From positions 372,001-436,000 of the forward strand of contig JAJFJQ010000073.1 in assembly GCA_021773835.1 (NCBI GenBank): a stretch of DNA of 64,000 nucleotides. Reading direction: 5' to 3'. Both the position numbers and the translations under genes were made by a program. Shown one piece after another: positions 44,233 through 53,537 of the stretch (within the stretch, counting starts at the first letter, position 1; every line of letters begins with the position of its first letter). The DNA comes from Gammaproteobacteria bacterium (GTDB lineage: Bacteria > Pseudomonadota > Gammaproteobacteria > Ga0077536). The notes below the pieces were generated by a model. That model searched no databases. It saw only the letters and a list, made by a program, of their open reading frames with translations, and was not told the origin of the DNA.

Positions 44233-44805
44233 TTACATCGCATCTTTATAGATACCATTCTTAGGCGCGGCAAAAACCTTTCGTACCATTGGCACGAACA
44301 AATCGAGGTCGAGTTTCGGTTTGGCCGCGTCAAAAGCCGGGTTGTCATACTTGGCGATAAATTGCTCGGTCAACTCGTAATGGTTCGAGTCTTTGTATTG
44401 ATCGCGCATATTGCGATCGAGGCCGATATGATGGAAAAAATTGTAACCCTGGAATATGCCGTGGTACTTGACCATCCAATGATGCGCTTCGCTAACGAAA
44501 GGCTCGATGATCGCCGCCGCAACATCGGGATGATTGGTGCTGCCAAGGGAATCGCCGATGTCATGTAATAAGGCGCAAACCACGTACTCCTCATCTTCGC
44601 CGGCATTTGCCGCGAGTTCCGCGGTTTGAAGGCTATGTTGCAGTCGGTCAACTGGAAAGCCGCTGTAATCACCGCCAAGTAGCGTGAGGTGGGCGATGAT
44701 GCGATCGGCCAATCCGGCCGCGAACTTGCGGTTTTCAGCCATGATCTGCTGCCAGTCTTCTTTCGTGCCCTCGGACAAGGATGAAAACGTCGGTCGTGCT
44801 GCCAT
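44233..44805 (-). CDS. HD-domain protein, possibly PhnZ-like oxygenase
   Basis: The 190-residue protein has HD-fold metal residues: LQHSLQTAELA, CALLHDIGD and HHWMVKYHGIFQGY. The small, single-domain form with a later His pair is seen in predicted HD phosphohydrolases and also in the mixed-valence di-iron oxygenase group of PhnZ. I cannot decide between phosphohydrolase and oxygenase. It starts 63 bp after the selenoprotein gene's stop on the same strand, perhaps in one transcript. Confidence 0.8.
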   Translation of the reverse strand: MAARPTFSSLSEGTKEDWQQIMAENRKFAAGLADRIIAHLTLLGGDYSGFPVDRLQHSLQTAELAANAGEDEEYVVCALLHDIGDSLGSTNHPDVAAAIIEPFVSEAHHWMVKYHGIFQGYNFFHHIGLDRNMRDQYKDSNHYELTEQFIAKYDNPAFDAAKPKLDLDLFVPMVRKVFAAPKNGIYKDAM

Positions 44806-44868
44806 GTGATATGTCCTCGAATACTGTTATTGCGATCGTTGTTCTACGCCCCATCGCCGATCGCGCGC

Positions 44869-45975
44869 TTAGCGATCAGGTGTATTGCGCGCCGACGGGT
44901 AGTCGTCTATCCCGAGTTCTTTGCGGTAGCCTTCGCTACCGGCCAAAAAGACGCCTTCTAGTGGGATGCCAATTGCATTCGCTGCGCGATCGTTGGTGCT
45001 GAAATTCGCCGCAATCGCTGCGGCTTCGACGAGTCCGGCCGAGCCCATGCATTCAAGCAGCGCCGTTCTAGCTGGTCCAAGCGCAGAGTTGTCGGGACCA
45101 CAGACTGCATCCGTGAACCGCAGCAGGACATCACCGTGTTCAACGCCGCTATCGAGATTTGAATCGATAGTGGCGGCCAAATTAACTGAGATATTTTTTG
45201 CTTCGGCGCTCGCACGGAGCATCCATACGTGTGACGTGGTTCAGTAAAAACATTGATTGATTGCAGAAACCCGGGCGGCAACGAGTTCGACCTGCGGCCG
45301 GCTTATGCTCGGGTCTAGGGTGAAGACTGGGTTCATGAACTCTTCAAGCAAAATATATTGGGAGCCCCCGTTGCGGATCAGCCCCTTTGCCTCCTCAGGT
45401 ACGAGGCTCAACGAGCGGTAGATAAACGGTGCGGCTTGAGGGTCGTTGCTGCCATAAGTGTCGATGGCTTCGTCGCCACCGCGGCGTCCGCCCGGGATAC
45501 TTTGAACCCATGCGCCTTCGTCTTTTGCCGCAGCCGGGCGTTTTCGCGTTGGCTCACCGGCTTGCGGCTCGGGCAGCGCCCGGGAGCGCACGCCAATGCC
45601 CCGCGCAAATACGTCTAAGGCGCTCGCTCGCGCCACAATACCCACCGTTTCGGTATATTCGGTGTCGGTGAGACCTGCAGCAATTGCCTCATCGAAAAAA
45701 CTGCGGTCGAGGTCATTGGTGGAAACTGCGACTTGTCGGGCGACCTTACGTGCCGCCTCGGGCAGATCAGCTGCTGTAACGTCGTCACTGCTGTCCCCGT
45801 CCAGTGGATCTTGCAAGCCTTCGGCACAGCGTGCGTCGCGGGCCTCTGCGACGATGGCGCAACGTTGGGCAGCGTTCCACCAGGTGCCTGGTGCGGCAAA
45901 GGATTCAAGTGCGGCGGTGTGGGCCTCGACGATGGCGTTTCTAACTGGGAATTCGAAATCATCGTATAGCGCCAT
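44869..45975 (-). CDS. AhpD/carboxymuconolactone decarboxylase-family selenoprotein (in-frame UGA at 45241-45243)
   Basis: Two same-frame stretches are joined by one UGA. Upstream of it the protein ends VELVAARVSAINQCFY; after it comes TTSHVWMLRASAE. The UGA is residue 245 and completes CxxUxxxH (C242, U245, H249), exactly the AhpD CxxCxxxH redox motif with Sec for the second Cys. Without the UGA the core motif would be split across two proteins and make no sense. The full product is 368 residues: an N-terminal AhpD-like half (WWNAAQRCAIVAEARDARC) and a C-terminal half with the redox site. AhpD-type enzymes reduce peroxides or protein disulfides. ATG 45975 follows GGAG at good spacing; an upstream start at 46011 is less likely. 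The SECIS-like hairpin at 45205-45224 supports this. Selenoprotein genes (selA, selB, selC, selD) are not in the window. Confidence 0.85.
45205..45224 (-). promoter_or_regulatory. Candidate bacterial SECIS hairpin
   Basis: Read on the minus-strand mRNA, starting 17 nt after the UGA: GG, a bulged A, UGCUC, loop CGUGC, GAGCG, CC. The stem pairs GG with CC and UGCUC with GAGCG (one U-G pair). The loop lies about 25-29 nt after the UGA and has G as its second base, which fits the loose bacterial SECIS rule (loop within about 16-37 nt, a G among the first loop bases, short stem). Found by eye, not folded by a program. Confidence 0.6.
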
Positions 45976-46109
45976 AATAATTGCTCCGTTGGATCCGATA
46001 GGATTTGTCACTGGTGCGGCATGCGTGATATTGCCATTAGGAGCATACTATTCTACCGCGGCCATGGCTGCACCCTTACTAACCTTCGCTTAACCGAGAG
46101 GACCGGCGT

Positions 46110-46895
46110 TTGAAATACGAATATATTGCCGTAACCGCGGCCGACCACATTACCCGGGTGACCCTCAATCGCCCTGAAGTTCTCAATGCTATCAACCAGC
46201 AAATGCACGATGAGCTGCAGCATACCTTTGATCAGTTTGCTCACGACGATGATCAATATCTGTGTGTTATTTCCGGCGCTGGGGAACGGGCATTTAGTGC
46301 AGGTAGCGACCTGAAATCAATCGCCAAACGTGGCAAATCGCATGATTATCCTAAGAGCGGATACGCTGGATTGATCGAACGTTTCGAACTCGACAAACCT
46401 GTGATTGCGGCTGTTGATGGCGTTGCCGTAGGCGGCGGATTCGAAGTGGCGCTGGCCTGTGACATTATCATTGCAACCGAACGATCACGCTTCGGTCTCC
46501 CGGAACCACTCATCGGCGCGGTCGCACTCGGTGGTGGAGTGCACCGGCTTGCACGCCAGATCGGACTGAAACAAGCAATGGGTTTGATACTTACCGGTGA
46601 CATAATTGACGCGAAAAAAGCAGAGCATATGGGAATCATCACGCAACTCGTGGATCACGATGTACTTGAAGATACGGTCAACGACTGGTGTCGGCGGATC
46701 CTCCGATGTGCGCCACTCGCGGTTCGCGCATCGAAACAAACGGTACTACGTGGCCTAGACGAGCCCAGCTTGGAAGATGCGATGCGCAATCAACAGACGT
46801 ATCCAACATTTAAACTATGCTATAGCTCAGAAGACAAACGCGAGGGTGCGAGATCGTTCGCCGAAAAGAGGCCGCCTGTTTGGACCGGCAAGTGA
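46110..46895 (+). CDS. Enoyl-CoA hydratase (crotonase family)
   Basis: The 261-residue protein has LNRPEVLNAIN, ISGAGERAFSAGSDL, and both catalytic glutamates in AVGGGFEVALACD and FGLPEPLIGAV. It should act as a true hydratase. It begins with TTG at 46110; GAGAGGA is a good ribosome site. The gene is divergent from the selenoprotein gene; the 134-bp gap between starts holds both promoters. Its exact substrate is unknown. Confidence 0.88.
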   Translation: MKYEYIAVTAADHITRVTLNRPEVLNAINQQMHDELQHTFDQFAHDDDQYLCVISGAGERAFSAGSDLKSIAKRGKSHDYPKSGYAGLIERFELDKPVIAAVDGVAVGGGFEVALACDIIIATERSRFGLPEPLIGAVALGGGVHRLARQIGLKQAMGLILTGDIIDAKKAEHMGIITQLVDHDVLEDTVNDWCRRILRCAPLAVRASKQTVLRGLDEPSLEDAMRNQQTYPTFKLCYSSEDKREGARSFAEKRPPVWTGK

Positions 46896-46919
46896 TCTTC
46901 ATCAATCGGACCGAAACAC

Positions 46920-48143
46920 CTACGCGAAACAGCCAGCCGCGTGGCCCGATGACCAGGCCCATTGAAAATTAAAGCCACCGAGATGTCCGGTTACATCGAC
47001 GACCTCGCCGATAAAATACAAGCCCGGTTGGCGTTTACTTTCCATCGTTCGTGAAGAGATTTCGTCGGTATCTATGCCACCGACGGTGACCTCCGCGGTA
47101 CGATAACCTTCCGTTCCGGACGGTTTGAGTACGCAATGATGTAGATCAAAAGCGACGGATTCGAGGGCGCTATCGGACCATTGAGCAAGCGCTAAATCCG
47201 GATGCTCAGGCCAGTACAGTTGTTCTAATTCTGCTACGAGGTTTTTTGGGAGCTGCTTCGACAATAAATTGCGCAGTAATAGTTTCGGCCGTGCCACCTT
47301 AGATGCGCTAAACCAATGGTTCAGGTCGACGCTGGGGAAGAGGTTAAAAATAACTTGCTCTCCCTCGATCCAATAGTTTGAAATTTGTAAAGCTACCGGG
47401 CCGCTCAATCCCCTGTGAGTAAACAAGAGCGCTTCGGTAAAGCTGACGGAATTATTCCTGCCGATCGCGGCGTTCGTTTTAACCTGAGCTTCACAATCGA
47501 TTGATACGCCGGCGAGACGCACACATACATCTTTAAAGGCGTTGCTAAATACCAAAGGCGCTAGGCCGGCGCGCGTTTGTATTAGCTCCAATCCGAACTG
47601 TCTGCCAAGCTCGTAGCCGTAACCGCTAGCCCCCATTCTAGGGATAGATAAGCCACCTGTCGCGACGACGAGCGAGACAGTCTTGAATTGTCCTGCGGAG
47701 GTTTTGATCTCGAAGCGACTACCTTTTGACTGTAGCGGACGGATATCACTTATGGCGCAATCCGTTCGTATTGTTACCGCAACGTCCGCGCACTCCTTCA
47801 GTAGCATAGCGACGATTTCTTTTGCGGAGTGGTCGCAAAAAAGTTGACCGTGCTTGCGTTCATGGTAGGCAATGCCATGTTTTTGCACTAAGGCAATGAA
47901 GTCCCATTGGGTATAGCGGCTGAGTGCTGATTTCGAAAAGTGTTGGTTGGCCGAAAGGAAGTTATCCGGGCCGACGTTTATATTAGTAAAATTACAACGT
48001 CCGCCACCGGACATAAGGATTTTTTTCCCGACTTTATTGCTGGATTCGATTATCAGTACACGGCGGGAGCGTTGGCCGGCGGTAATTGCGCACATGAGGC
48101 CGGCCGCTCCGCCGCCGATTATCACAACGTCATATTCGAGCAT
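46920..48143 (-). CDS. HI0933/YhiN-family flavoprotein
   Basis: The 407-residue protein begins with an FAD-binding Rossmann motif VVIIGGGAAGLMCAITAGQ and the HI0933 pattern GRCNFTN, followed by VATGGLSIPRMGASGYGYELG. The late GLYFIGEVVDVTGHLGGFNFQWAWSSG is the family hallmark. YhiN-type flavoproteins bind FAD, with no settled reaction. It ends 24 bp from the convergent hydratase gene. Confidence 0.9.
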   Translation of the reverse strand: MLEYDVVIIGGGAAGLMCAITAGQRSRRVLIIESSNKVGKKILMSGGGRCNFTNINVGPDNFLSANQHFSKSALSRYTQWDFIALVQKHGIAYHERKHGQLFCDHSAKEIVAMLLKECADVAVTIRTDCAISDIRPLQSKGSRFEIKTSAGQFKTVSLVVATGGLSIPRMGASGYGYELGRQFGLELIQTRAGLAPLVFSNAFKDVCVRLAGVSIDCEAQVKTNAAIGRNNSVSFTEALLFTHRGLSGPVALQISNYWIEGEQVIFNLFPSVDLNHWFSASKVARPKLLLRNLLSKQLPKNLVAELEQLYWPEHPDLALAQWSDSALESVAFDLHHCVLKPSGTEGYRTAEVTVGGIDTDEISSRTMESKRQPGLYFIGEVVDVTGHLGGFNFQWAWSSGHAAGCFA

Positions 48144-48541
48144 TAGGTCACCGCCACAATGTGATGCGCGACTGTGGCTGCATGGCTACTTATCGTTCGC
48201 ATGCTTGTCCCTCATGGATTGTCGGTTTCGATTGCGCTGAGCACTTCTAGTGCGCGCTCGCCGGGAGCGCGATAGGCGAACCGAGTATACGGATTTTCGC
48301 CATTTCTTGGGCTCTATCGAGGCTCCACAAGACGTCGAAACCAGCCGGATTCGGTCCGTCACGATGCTGAGAATGACGCATTTTTTGCGCGGATAATGCC
48401 GGTGCACGGGACGTTCATGACGGTAGGGAGAATGTCTGGCTCAAGAATTCACCATATCGGCCGACTCTAACTAATGAGTAGTGCTCACCGATTTCATGGG
48501 CGACAGCTGCGTGCGGACAACAATAACGAACTCTATGCTTC
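48144..48541. other. 398-bp intergenic region, no gene seen
   Basis: It lies between the divergent YhiN-type gene and the GGDEF/EAL gene, so it should hold two promoters. One hairpin is visible (CGCGCTC, loop GCCGG, GAGCGCG, 48253-48271). A minus-strand frame of 73 codons has no ribosome site and a basic, unlikely composition; I do not call it. Confidence 0.45.
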
Positions 48542-51031
48542 ATGAATAATCGACTGCGCGATTCCCTGAACGATCTGTTTAGCGCCGGCGTCGATCCCCA
48601 CGAGGTCGATCCTCATACTTACCTAAAGGTCCAAACGACTAGCGCCGCGTTAATGGTCGGGGTTGTTGCTTCATTTGCTTTCGGCGGCTTTTATGCGGCT
48701 TTTTCGCCGCTGCTGAGCTGGCTACATTATGCGAATGGGGCTTTCTATCTCATGGCTTACATCTATTTCCGTTATCGCACCGATTTTGCGGCGGTGACTC
48801 GTGCATGCTGTAGCGCGGCGGTTGTTGTAACTTGGATCGTCAGCTGGACGTTTGGCGGCGTGGTTTCACCAGTAGTCGCGTGGTTTATTTTGCCCGCTAT
48901 TGCGTCCTCACTGATTCTCGGTGGACGTGATGGATGGTTTTGGATCGTTGTCGGATGTATTGGCGCCACCGCACTTTTGCTCCTTGAACAGCTGGGGGTA
49001 TTGCCGGCAAACAGCATTCCTACAGTCCACCAATCCACTGCTTTCTATCTATACTGTTTGTCCTTAGCGCTCGTAGTCGCAGTACTATTTTCATTTTGGA
49101 TTGCGCGCCAACGTGTACTCGAAGCGCAATTAAACGTTACGGTCGCGCAATCGAAACGCGATGCCTACCTAGCCGGCCTACTGGCAGACTCCGCGGCGAT
49201 AGCCAATGGGAGTTTGGCATTTGAGCGAGCGTGCCCAGCATGCCTGTCACTATTGTGCGAAGCAAATGGATGGGGCGCTGGTCACATTTGGCATGTGACC
49301 AGTGAGCACGGGCTGTTGAGCAGTGGTATATGGCAATTCAGTGAAAATTCGGAATGGTCCGAATTGGCAGCACGGACCGACGACCTCAGCGGCGCTGCGG
49401 ATGTTATAAGTGCCGCTATCTCGGCAAAAACGGTGGCGCCGATCCTTGACCTTGATTTGGCGACTGATCCACGTTTTGCCGAACCGCTACCGAACGGGCC
49501 TGTGTGTACGCTTAGCTGGCCGGTAGAAGTTGGCGGTCGGGTTGAGCTCGTACTTGAATTTTTTAGTCGCATTCCAATCACACTCGACGATGAACTAAAG
49601 ACCTTGCTTGGCCATGTGGCAGTGCAGCTCTCGCACGTACGTATGCGCCAAATAGAACGCGAAAGGGCAGAAAAGCTAGCCTTTATTGATCACGTAACGG
49701 GACTACCTAACCGTGCTGGGTTTGAGCATTTGTGTGCCCAGAAATTGAAGGATGCAAAACGCAGGCAATCATGTGTAGCCATGATGTTCGTCGATCTCGA
49801 CGGCTTTAAGCGGGTGAATGATTCGCTCGGCCATGCCGTCGGCGATCGGCTGCTGAAAACTGTAGGGGAGCGTCTCGAACAGCATGTGCGACCCTCTGAC
49901 ATTACGGCAAAACTGGATCAAGGCCTTGGGGCACTCGCTGCCCGACTCGGGGGCGACGAATTTACGCTGGTGCTATGCGATCTCGACGACGCGGATGGCG
50001 CCGCGACAGTTGCGAGACGCTTTTTAGATATGCTCTCAACGCCAATCGATGTTGGTTTTCAAGAGGTCAATATCGGTGCAAGTATTGGCATCGCACTGTA
50101 TCCGGATGATGGTCAAACCGTATCCGATCTCATGCGTATGGCAGATGCGGCTATGTACGAGGCTAAGGCGCGACCGGGAAATCAGTATTGCTTTGCGACC
50201 GCCGCCTTGAACGATACGATTCAGCGACGTCTATGGATTGAGAGCGAGTTGCATCGGGCGATCCGGAGCGACGAACTGCGCCTTGAGTTTGTCCCGATTG
50301 TGGCGTCGACATCAGGGCGAATTATAAGCAATGAAGTATCATTACGTTGGCCACATCGGGACGGTGAAATCCCCTTCACGGAGTTCTTTGCAGTCGCCGA
50401 GTCCAGCAACCTAGTGTGTGAACTTGGATTGTGGACGATCGAGAAGGCATGTGCCGCAATCGCAGAGCACCGATGGAGTAGTCGTAACAACATTAGGATA
50501 AGTTTAGATATCTCTTTGTTGCTGCTGCAGCAGCCGAATTTCGTCGACAACGTCAGTGAGATACTGCGACGCTACGATTGCCCGGATGGCGTGCTCGAAT
50601 TTGAGTTTTCTGAGACTGGTGCGATCTTGAAACATGAGGAATGCCGCAAGAACGTGCGCAGGCTCCACGACCTCGGGATCCGGATCGTGCTCGACCGTTT
50701 TGGCACCGGTTATTCCTCATTAGTTGATCTCAGCGAACTGCCGGTGTGGCGGATAAAGCTCGATCGGAAATTTGTTGAAGCGGTGAATGTCGCCGACGGT
50801 AATCGTTCGATGGGGCGTGCGATTATCGCGATGGCACACAGCATGGGCGTTGAAACGACGATCTTCAACGTAGCCACTGCAGCGCAAGCCCAATGGTTAC
50901 GAGAAATGGGATGCGATGCGATGCAAGGTGGTTGGGTGGGAAGGGCAGCGAAGGTGCCGAATCAGTGTAGAGTTCACGCGCTGACGGATGGGACTCACGG
51001 AGAGCCGGTCTCAATCGATAGTCCGGCTTAG
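48542..51031 (+). CDS. Membrane GGDEF protein with degenerate EAL domain
   Basis: The 829-residue protein has several N-terminal membrane helices (about residues 33-190), a GAF-like middle and a GGDEF domain with canonical RLGGDEF at 468-474, so it likely makes c-di-GMP. The C-terminal EAL domain is altered: EAL is EVS at about 598-600, the DDFG site is LDRFG, and the usual E in the AEGVE motif is missing (TTIFNVAT). Phosphodiesterase activity is thus unlikely; it may bind c-di-GMP or regulate the cyclase. The gene is convergent with HerA, 7 bp apart. Confidence 0.9.
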   Translation: MNNRLRDSLNDLFSAGVDPHEVDPHTYLKVQTTSAALMVGVVASFAFGGFYAAFSPLLSWLHYANGAFYLMAYIYFRYRTDFAAVTRACCSAAVVVTWIVSWTFGGVVSPVVAWFILPAIASSLILGGRDGWFWIVVGCIGATALLLLEQLGVLPANSIPTVHQSTAFYLYCLSLALVVAVLFSFWIARQRVLEAQLNVTVAQSKRDAYLAGLLADSAAIANGSLAFERACPACLSLLCEANGWGAGHIWHVTSEHGLLSSGIWQFSENSEWSELAARTDDLSGAADVISAAISAKTVAPILDLDLATDPRFAEPLPNGPVCTLSWPVEVGGRVELVLEFFSRIPITLDDELKTLLGHVAVQLSHVRMRQIERERAEKLAFIDHVTGLPNRAGFEHLCAQKLKDAKRRQSCVAMMFVDLDGFKRVNDSLGHAVGDRLLKTVGERLEQHVRPSDITAKLDQGLGALAARLGGDEFTLVLCDLDDADGAATVARRFLDMLSTPIDVGFQEVNIGASIGIALYPDDGQTVSDLMRMADAAMYEAKARPGNQYCFATAALNDTIQRRLWIESELHRAIRSDELRLEFVPIVASTSGRIISNEVSLRWPHRDGEIPFTEFFAVAESSNLVCELGLWTIEKACAAIAEHRWSSRNNIRISLDISLLLLQQPNFVDNVSEILRRYDCPDGVLEFEFSETGAILKHEECRKNVRRLHDLGIRIVLDRFGTGYSSLVDLSELPVWRIKLDRKFVEAVNVADGNRSMGRAIIAMAHSMGVETTIFNVATAAQAQWLREMGCDAMQGGWVGRAAKVPNQCRVHALTDGTHGEPVSIDSPA

Positions 51032-51038
51032 TCCGTCC

Positions 51039-52511
51039 TCAGCGTTTGCCGAACAGGGAGCCCATAATGCCGCGGACCAGTTGACGCCCGATATTACTGC
51101 CAATCGCGCGCACCACGCTTTTGGCCATGGCCTCGCCGATCGATTGACGATTACTGGAACGTTTCGGTTTGCTCGCCGCCGATTTTGCTTTCTCTTCAGC
51201 TACTCCAGCCTGTTTAGCTTCGGCGCGAGCTTTTAATTTTTCATAGGCCGATTCCCGATCGACCGACTCCCGATAGCGCTCCGCAAGATCGCTCGAGGCG
51301 ATGATCTGATTGCGTAGGGCCTTAGTGATTGGCCCGATTTTTGAACATGGCGGACGGATCAAGGTGCGTTCCACCGGACTTGGATCACCTTTGCCTTGCA
51401 GTACTGAAACGAGCGCCTCACCAGTGCCGAGCTCAGTGATGACCTGCACGGTATCAAGCTTGGGATTTGGGCGGAACGATTCTGCAATTAACTTAACTGC
51501 TCTCCGATCTTTCGGTGTAAAGGCACGCAGTGCGTGTTGGATCTTTAAGCCAAGCTGACCTAAGACGGATTCCGGTATATCCAGTGGACTCTGGGTGACG
51601 AAATACACCCCGACGCCTTTTGAGCGAATCAACCGTACAACCTGCTCAACTTTATCCAGCAGTGACGGCGGTGCGGAGTCAAATAATAGGTGCGCTTCGT
51701 CAAAAAACAACACGAATTTCGGCGTTTCGCTATCGCCTTGTTCGGGCAATTCTTCGAATAGTTCGGATAACAACCAAAACAGGAAGCAGGCATAGAGATC
51801 CGGCGCCTTAGCGATTACCTGCGTTGCGTCGAGGATGTTAATAACGCCGTGACCATCTTCATCGGTGACCATCAGATCGTCGATATCAAGCGCCGGCTCG
51901 CCGAAGACCTTATCAGCTCCTTGTTCTTCCAGCGTCAGCAGGCGTCGCTGGATCGCACCGATGCTAGCACCCGAGATGTTGCCGTATTCGAGTTTTAGCT
52001 CTTTCGCATTTTCACCGACCCAAACCAGCATCGATCGCAGGTCTTTTAGGTCGAGTAGCAGCAAGCCATTATCGTCCGCAATGCGGAACGCGGCATACAT
52101 CACCCCAGTCTGCGTGTCGTTCAAGTTCATCAAGCGCGATAGCAGCAGGGGACCCATCTCAGAAATCGTGAGTCGTATGGGGATCCCGGTCTTTCCGAAC
52201 AGATCCCAGAATACGACACTGCTGCCTCGGAAGGCGAAGTCATCTATGCCAATGCGTTGAACCCGTTCGTCGACCTTGGGGTGCGGTTTGCCGCTCTCGG
52301 CAATTCCAGACAGATCACCTTTAATGTCGGCAGCGAAGACTGGAACACCCATGCGTGAGAAGCCTTCCGCCAAGATTTGTAAGGTCACCGTCTTGCCAGT
52401 GCCGGTTGCTCCAGTTACCAGGCCATGGCGGTTTGCCATTCGGCCCAACTGGGAGACATGCTTCCCCTCTGCGCCGCCTACTAATAAGGCGATGCCTTCC
52501 TCTTTGCTCAT
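51039..52511 (-). CDS. HerA-like/DUF853 ATPase
   Basis: The 490-residue protein has an N-terminal Walker A motif GATGTGKTVTLQILAEGF, and Walker B-like FVLFFDEAHLLFDS near residue 270. A RPPCSKIGP stretch lies near the C-terminus. DUF853 proteins are hexameric helicase/translocase-like ATPases of uncertain role. The C-terminal tail is Lys/Ala-rich and basic (AKSAASKPKRSSNRQ). No partner nuclease (NurA) is next to it. Confidence 0.9.
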   Translation of the reverse strand: MSKEEGIALLVGGAEGKHVSQLGRMANRHGLVTGATGTGKTVTLQILAEGFSRMGVPVFAADIKGDLSGIAESGKPHPKVDERVQRIGIDDFAFRGSSVVFWDLFGKTGIPIRLTISEMGPLLLSRLMNLNDTQTGVMYAAFRIADDNGLLLLDLKDLRSMLVWVGENAKELKLEYGNISGASIGAIQRRLLTLEEQGADKVFGEPALDIDDLMVTDEDGHGVINILDATQVIAKAPDLYACFLFWLLSELFEELPEQGDSETPKFVLFFDEAHLLFDSAPPSLLDKVEQVVRLIRSKGVGVYFVTQSPLDIPESVLGQLGLKIQHALRAFTPKDRRAVKLIAESFRPNPKLDTVQVITELGTGEALVSVLQGKGDPSPVERTLIRPPCSKIGPITKALRNQIIASSDLAERYRESVDRESAYEKLKARAEAKQAGVAEEKAKSAASKPKRSSNRQSIGEAMAKSVVRAIGSNIGRQLVRGIMGSLFGKR

Positions 52512-52765
52512 TCGCTGTGTCCCCGTAACGCCATTTTGGCGCGATACTCGTGCATAAATTGCCGATAATTTTCAACTGTACCCTAGGCCGAAGCGGATCC
52601 AAAACCGACCGAAAAGTATTCCCGATCCCATTTTCTCGTGCCGAACCCGTCGCTCTGGATTGAACGGCCTAGAAGTCGCATAATCCCCGCCTCAGCGACA
52701 GCGCTCGTAGATCATCGGGGCGCCATAAGGACCGTACGAATAATGAATCTGGAGGAGACCGATTA

Positions 52766-53173
52766 ATGGCTTATAAGATTGACGAAATTGAAGGTATAGG
52801 ACCCGCATACGCGGCGAAACTAAACGACGCCGGTATCAACACGACCGATGACTTTCTCAAACTATGTTGCGATGCTAAAGGACGCGAGACCGCGGCGACG
52901 AAGACGGGCATCAGCGAATCAATGCTGCTGTCCTGGGCGAATATGGCGGATCTCATGCGAGTCAACGGCATCGGACGTCAATACGCCGAGATCTTGCATG
53001 CCTCCGGTGTCGATACGATCAAAGAGCTTCGCCAGCGCAATGCTGAGAATCTCGCGGCGAAGATGAAAGAGGTGAATGACGCCAAGAACCTTGCAAATGC
53101 CTGCCCCAGCCAGTCCGTAGTGCAAGACTGGATCGACAAAGCTCAAGGCATGGACCCGCTAATTACCCACTAA
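52766..53173 (+). CDS. DUF4332 helix-hairpin-helix protein
   Basis: The 135-residue protein has two helix-hairpin-helix-like repeats: IEGIGPAYAAKLNDAGINTTDDFL at the start and RVNGIGRQYAEILHASGVDTIKEL in the middle, with the DUF4332 pattern. Such domains bind DNA non-specifically or other proteins. A GGAGG lies just upstream of the ATG. It has its own terminator-like hairpin after the stop. Confidence 0.9.
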   Translation: MAYKIDEIEGIGPAYAAKLNDAGINTTDDFLKLCCDAKGRETAATKTGISESMLLSWANMADLMRVNGIGRQYAEILHASGVDTIKELRQRNAENLAAKMKEVNDAKNLANACPSQSVVQDWIDKAQGMDPLITH

Positions 53174-53186
53174 ATTTGATGTTCTC

Positions 53187-53224
53187 CGGCCGGGGTGGGT
53201 GCAACGTCTTCCCCGGCCGATTTG
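53187..53224 (+). terminator. Hairpin after DUF4332 gene
   Basis: Stem arms CGGCCGGGG and CCCCGGCCG (9 bp, perfect) enclose a 15-nt loop and are followed by a short run of T. It starts 14 bp after the DUF4332 stop, so it probably ends that transcript. Confidence 0.65.
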
Positions 53225-53537
53225 TCCCTAAACGCGCTTATTCGGCGCGTCGCTAGTTACCCTCGAGCAATCAACTTCTACGTCCAATTGGATGCTGTTG
53301 AAGCGTCTTTCAATTGTTACTAAGTGTTAAGTATTTGTTTAAAAACAATAAGTTATACTGCTTATAGTGTGACCTCTTCGACAAACTAGCCGGTAAATCG
53401 GACCGCGTTCACACCTTATCGGATCCGACCTGGTTCAAAACCGAGCCACCATCTAAAACTACAGTCAATGCAAACGCAGGCCGAGCGGGAAAAGCTCGAC
53501 CCGGCAAATATCGAATTTGACTGAGAGAGATGGAACG
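53225..53537. other. 313-bp AT-rich intergenic region, promoter likely
   Basis: The stretch 53310-53370 is A/T-rich, with TTGTTT and TATACT/TATAGT elements before a long leader of the next gene. The spacings (13 or 22 bp) are not ideal, so I do not name one promoter. No open frame of interest lies in it, and I see no sigma-54 element here. Confidence 0.45.

Noticed and set aside
44869-45222. A separate small protein starting at Met after the UGA
   Set aside because: It is in the same frame as the upstream gene, starts inside the conserved AhpD motif and makes sense only as the C-terminal part of the selenoprotein.
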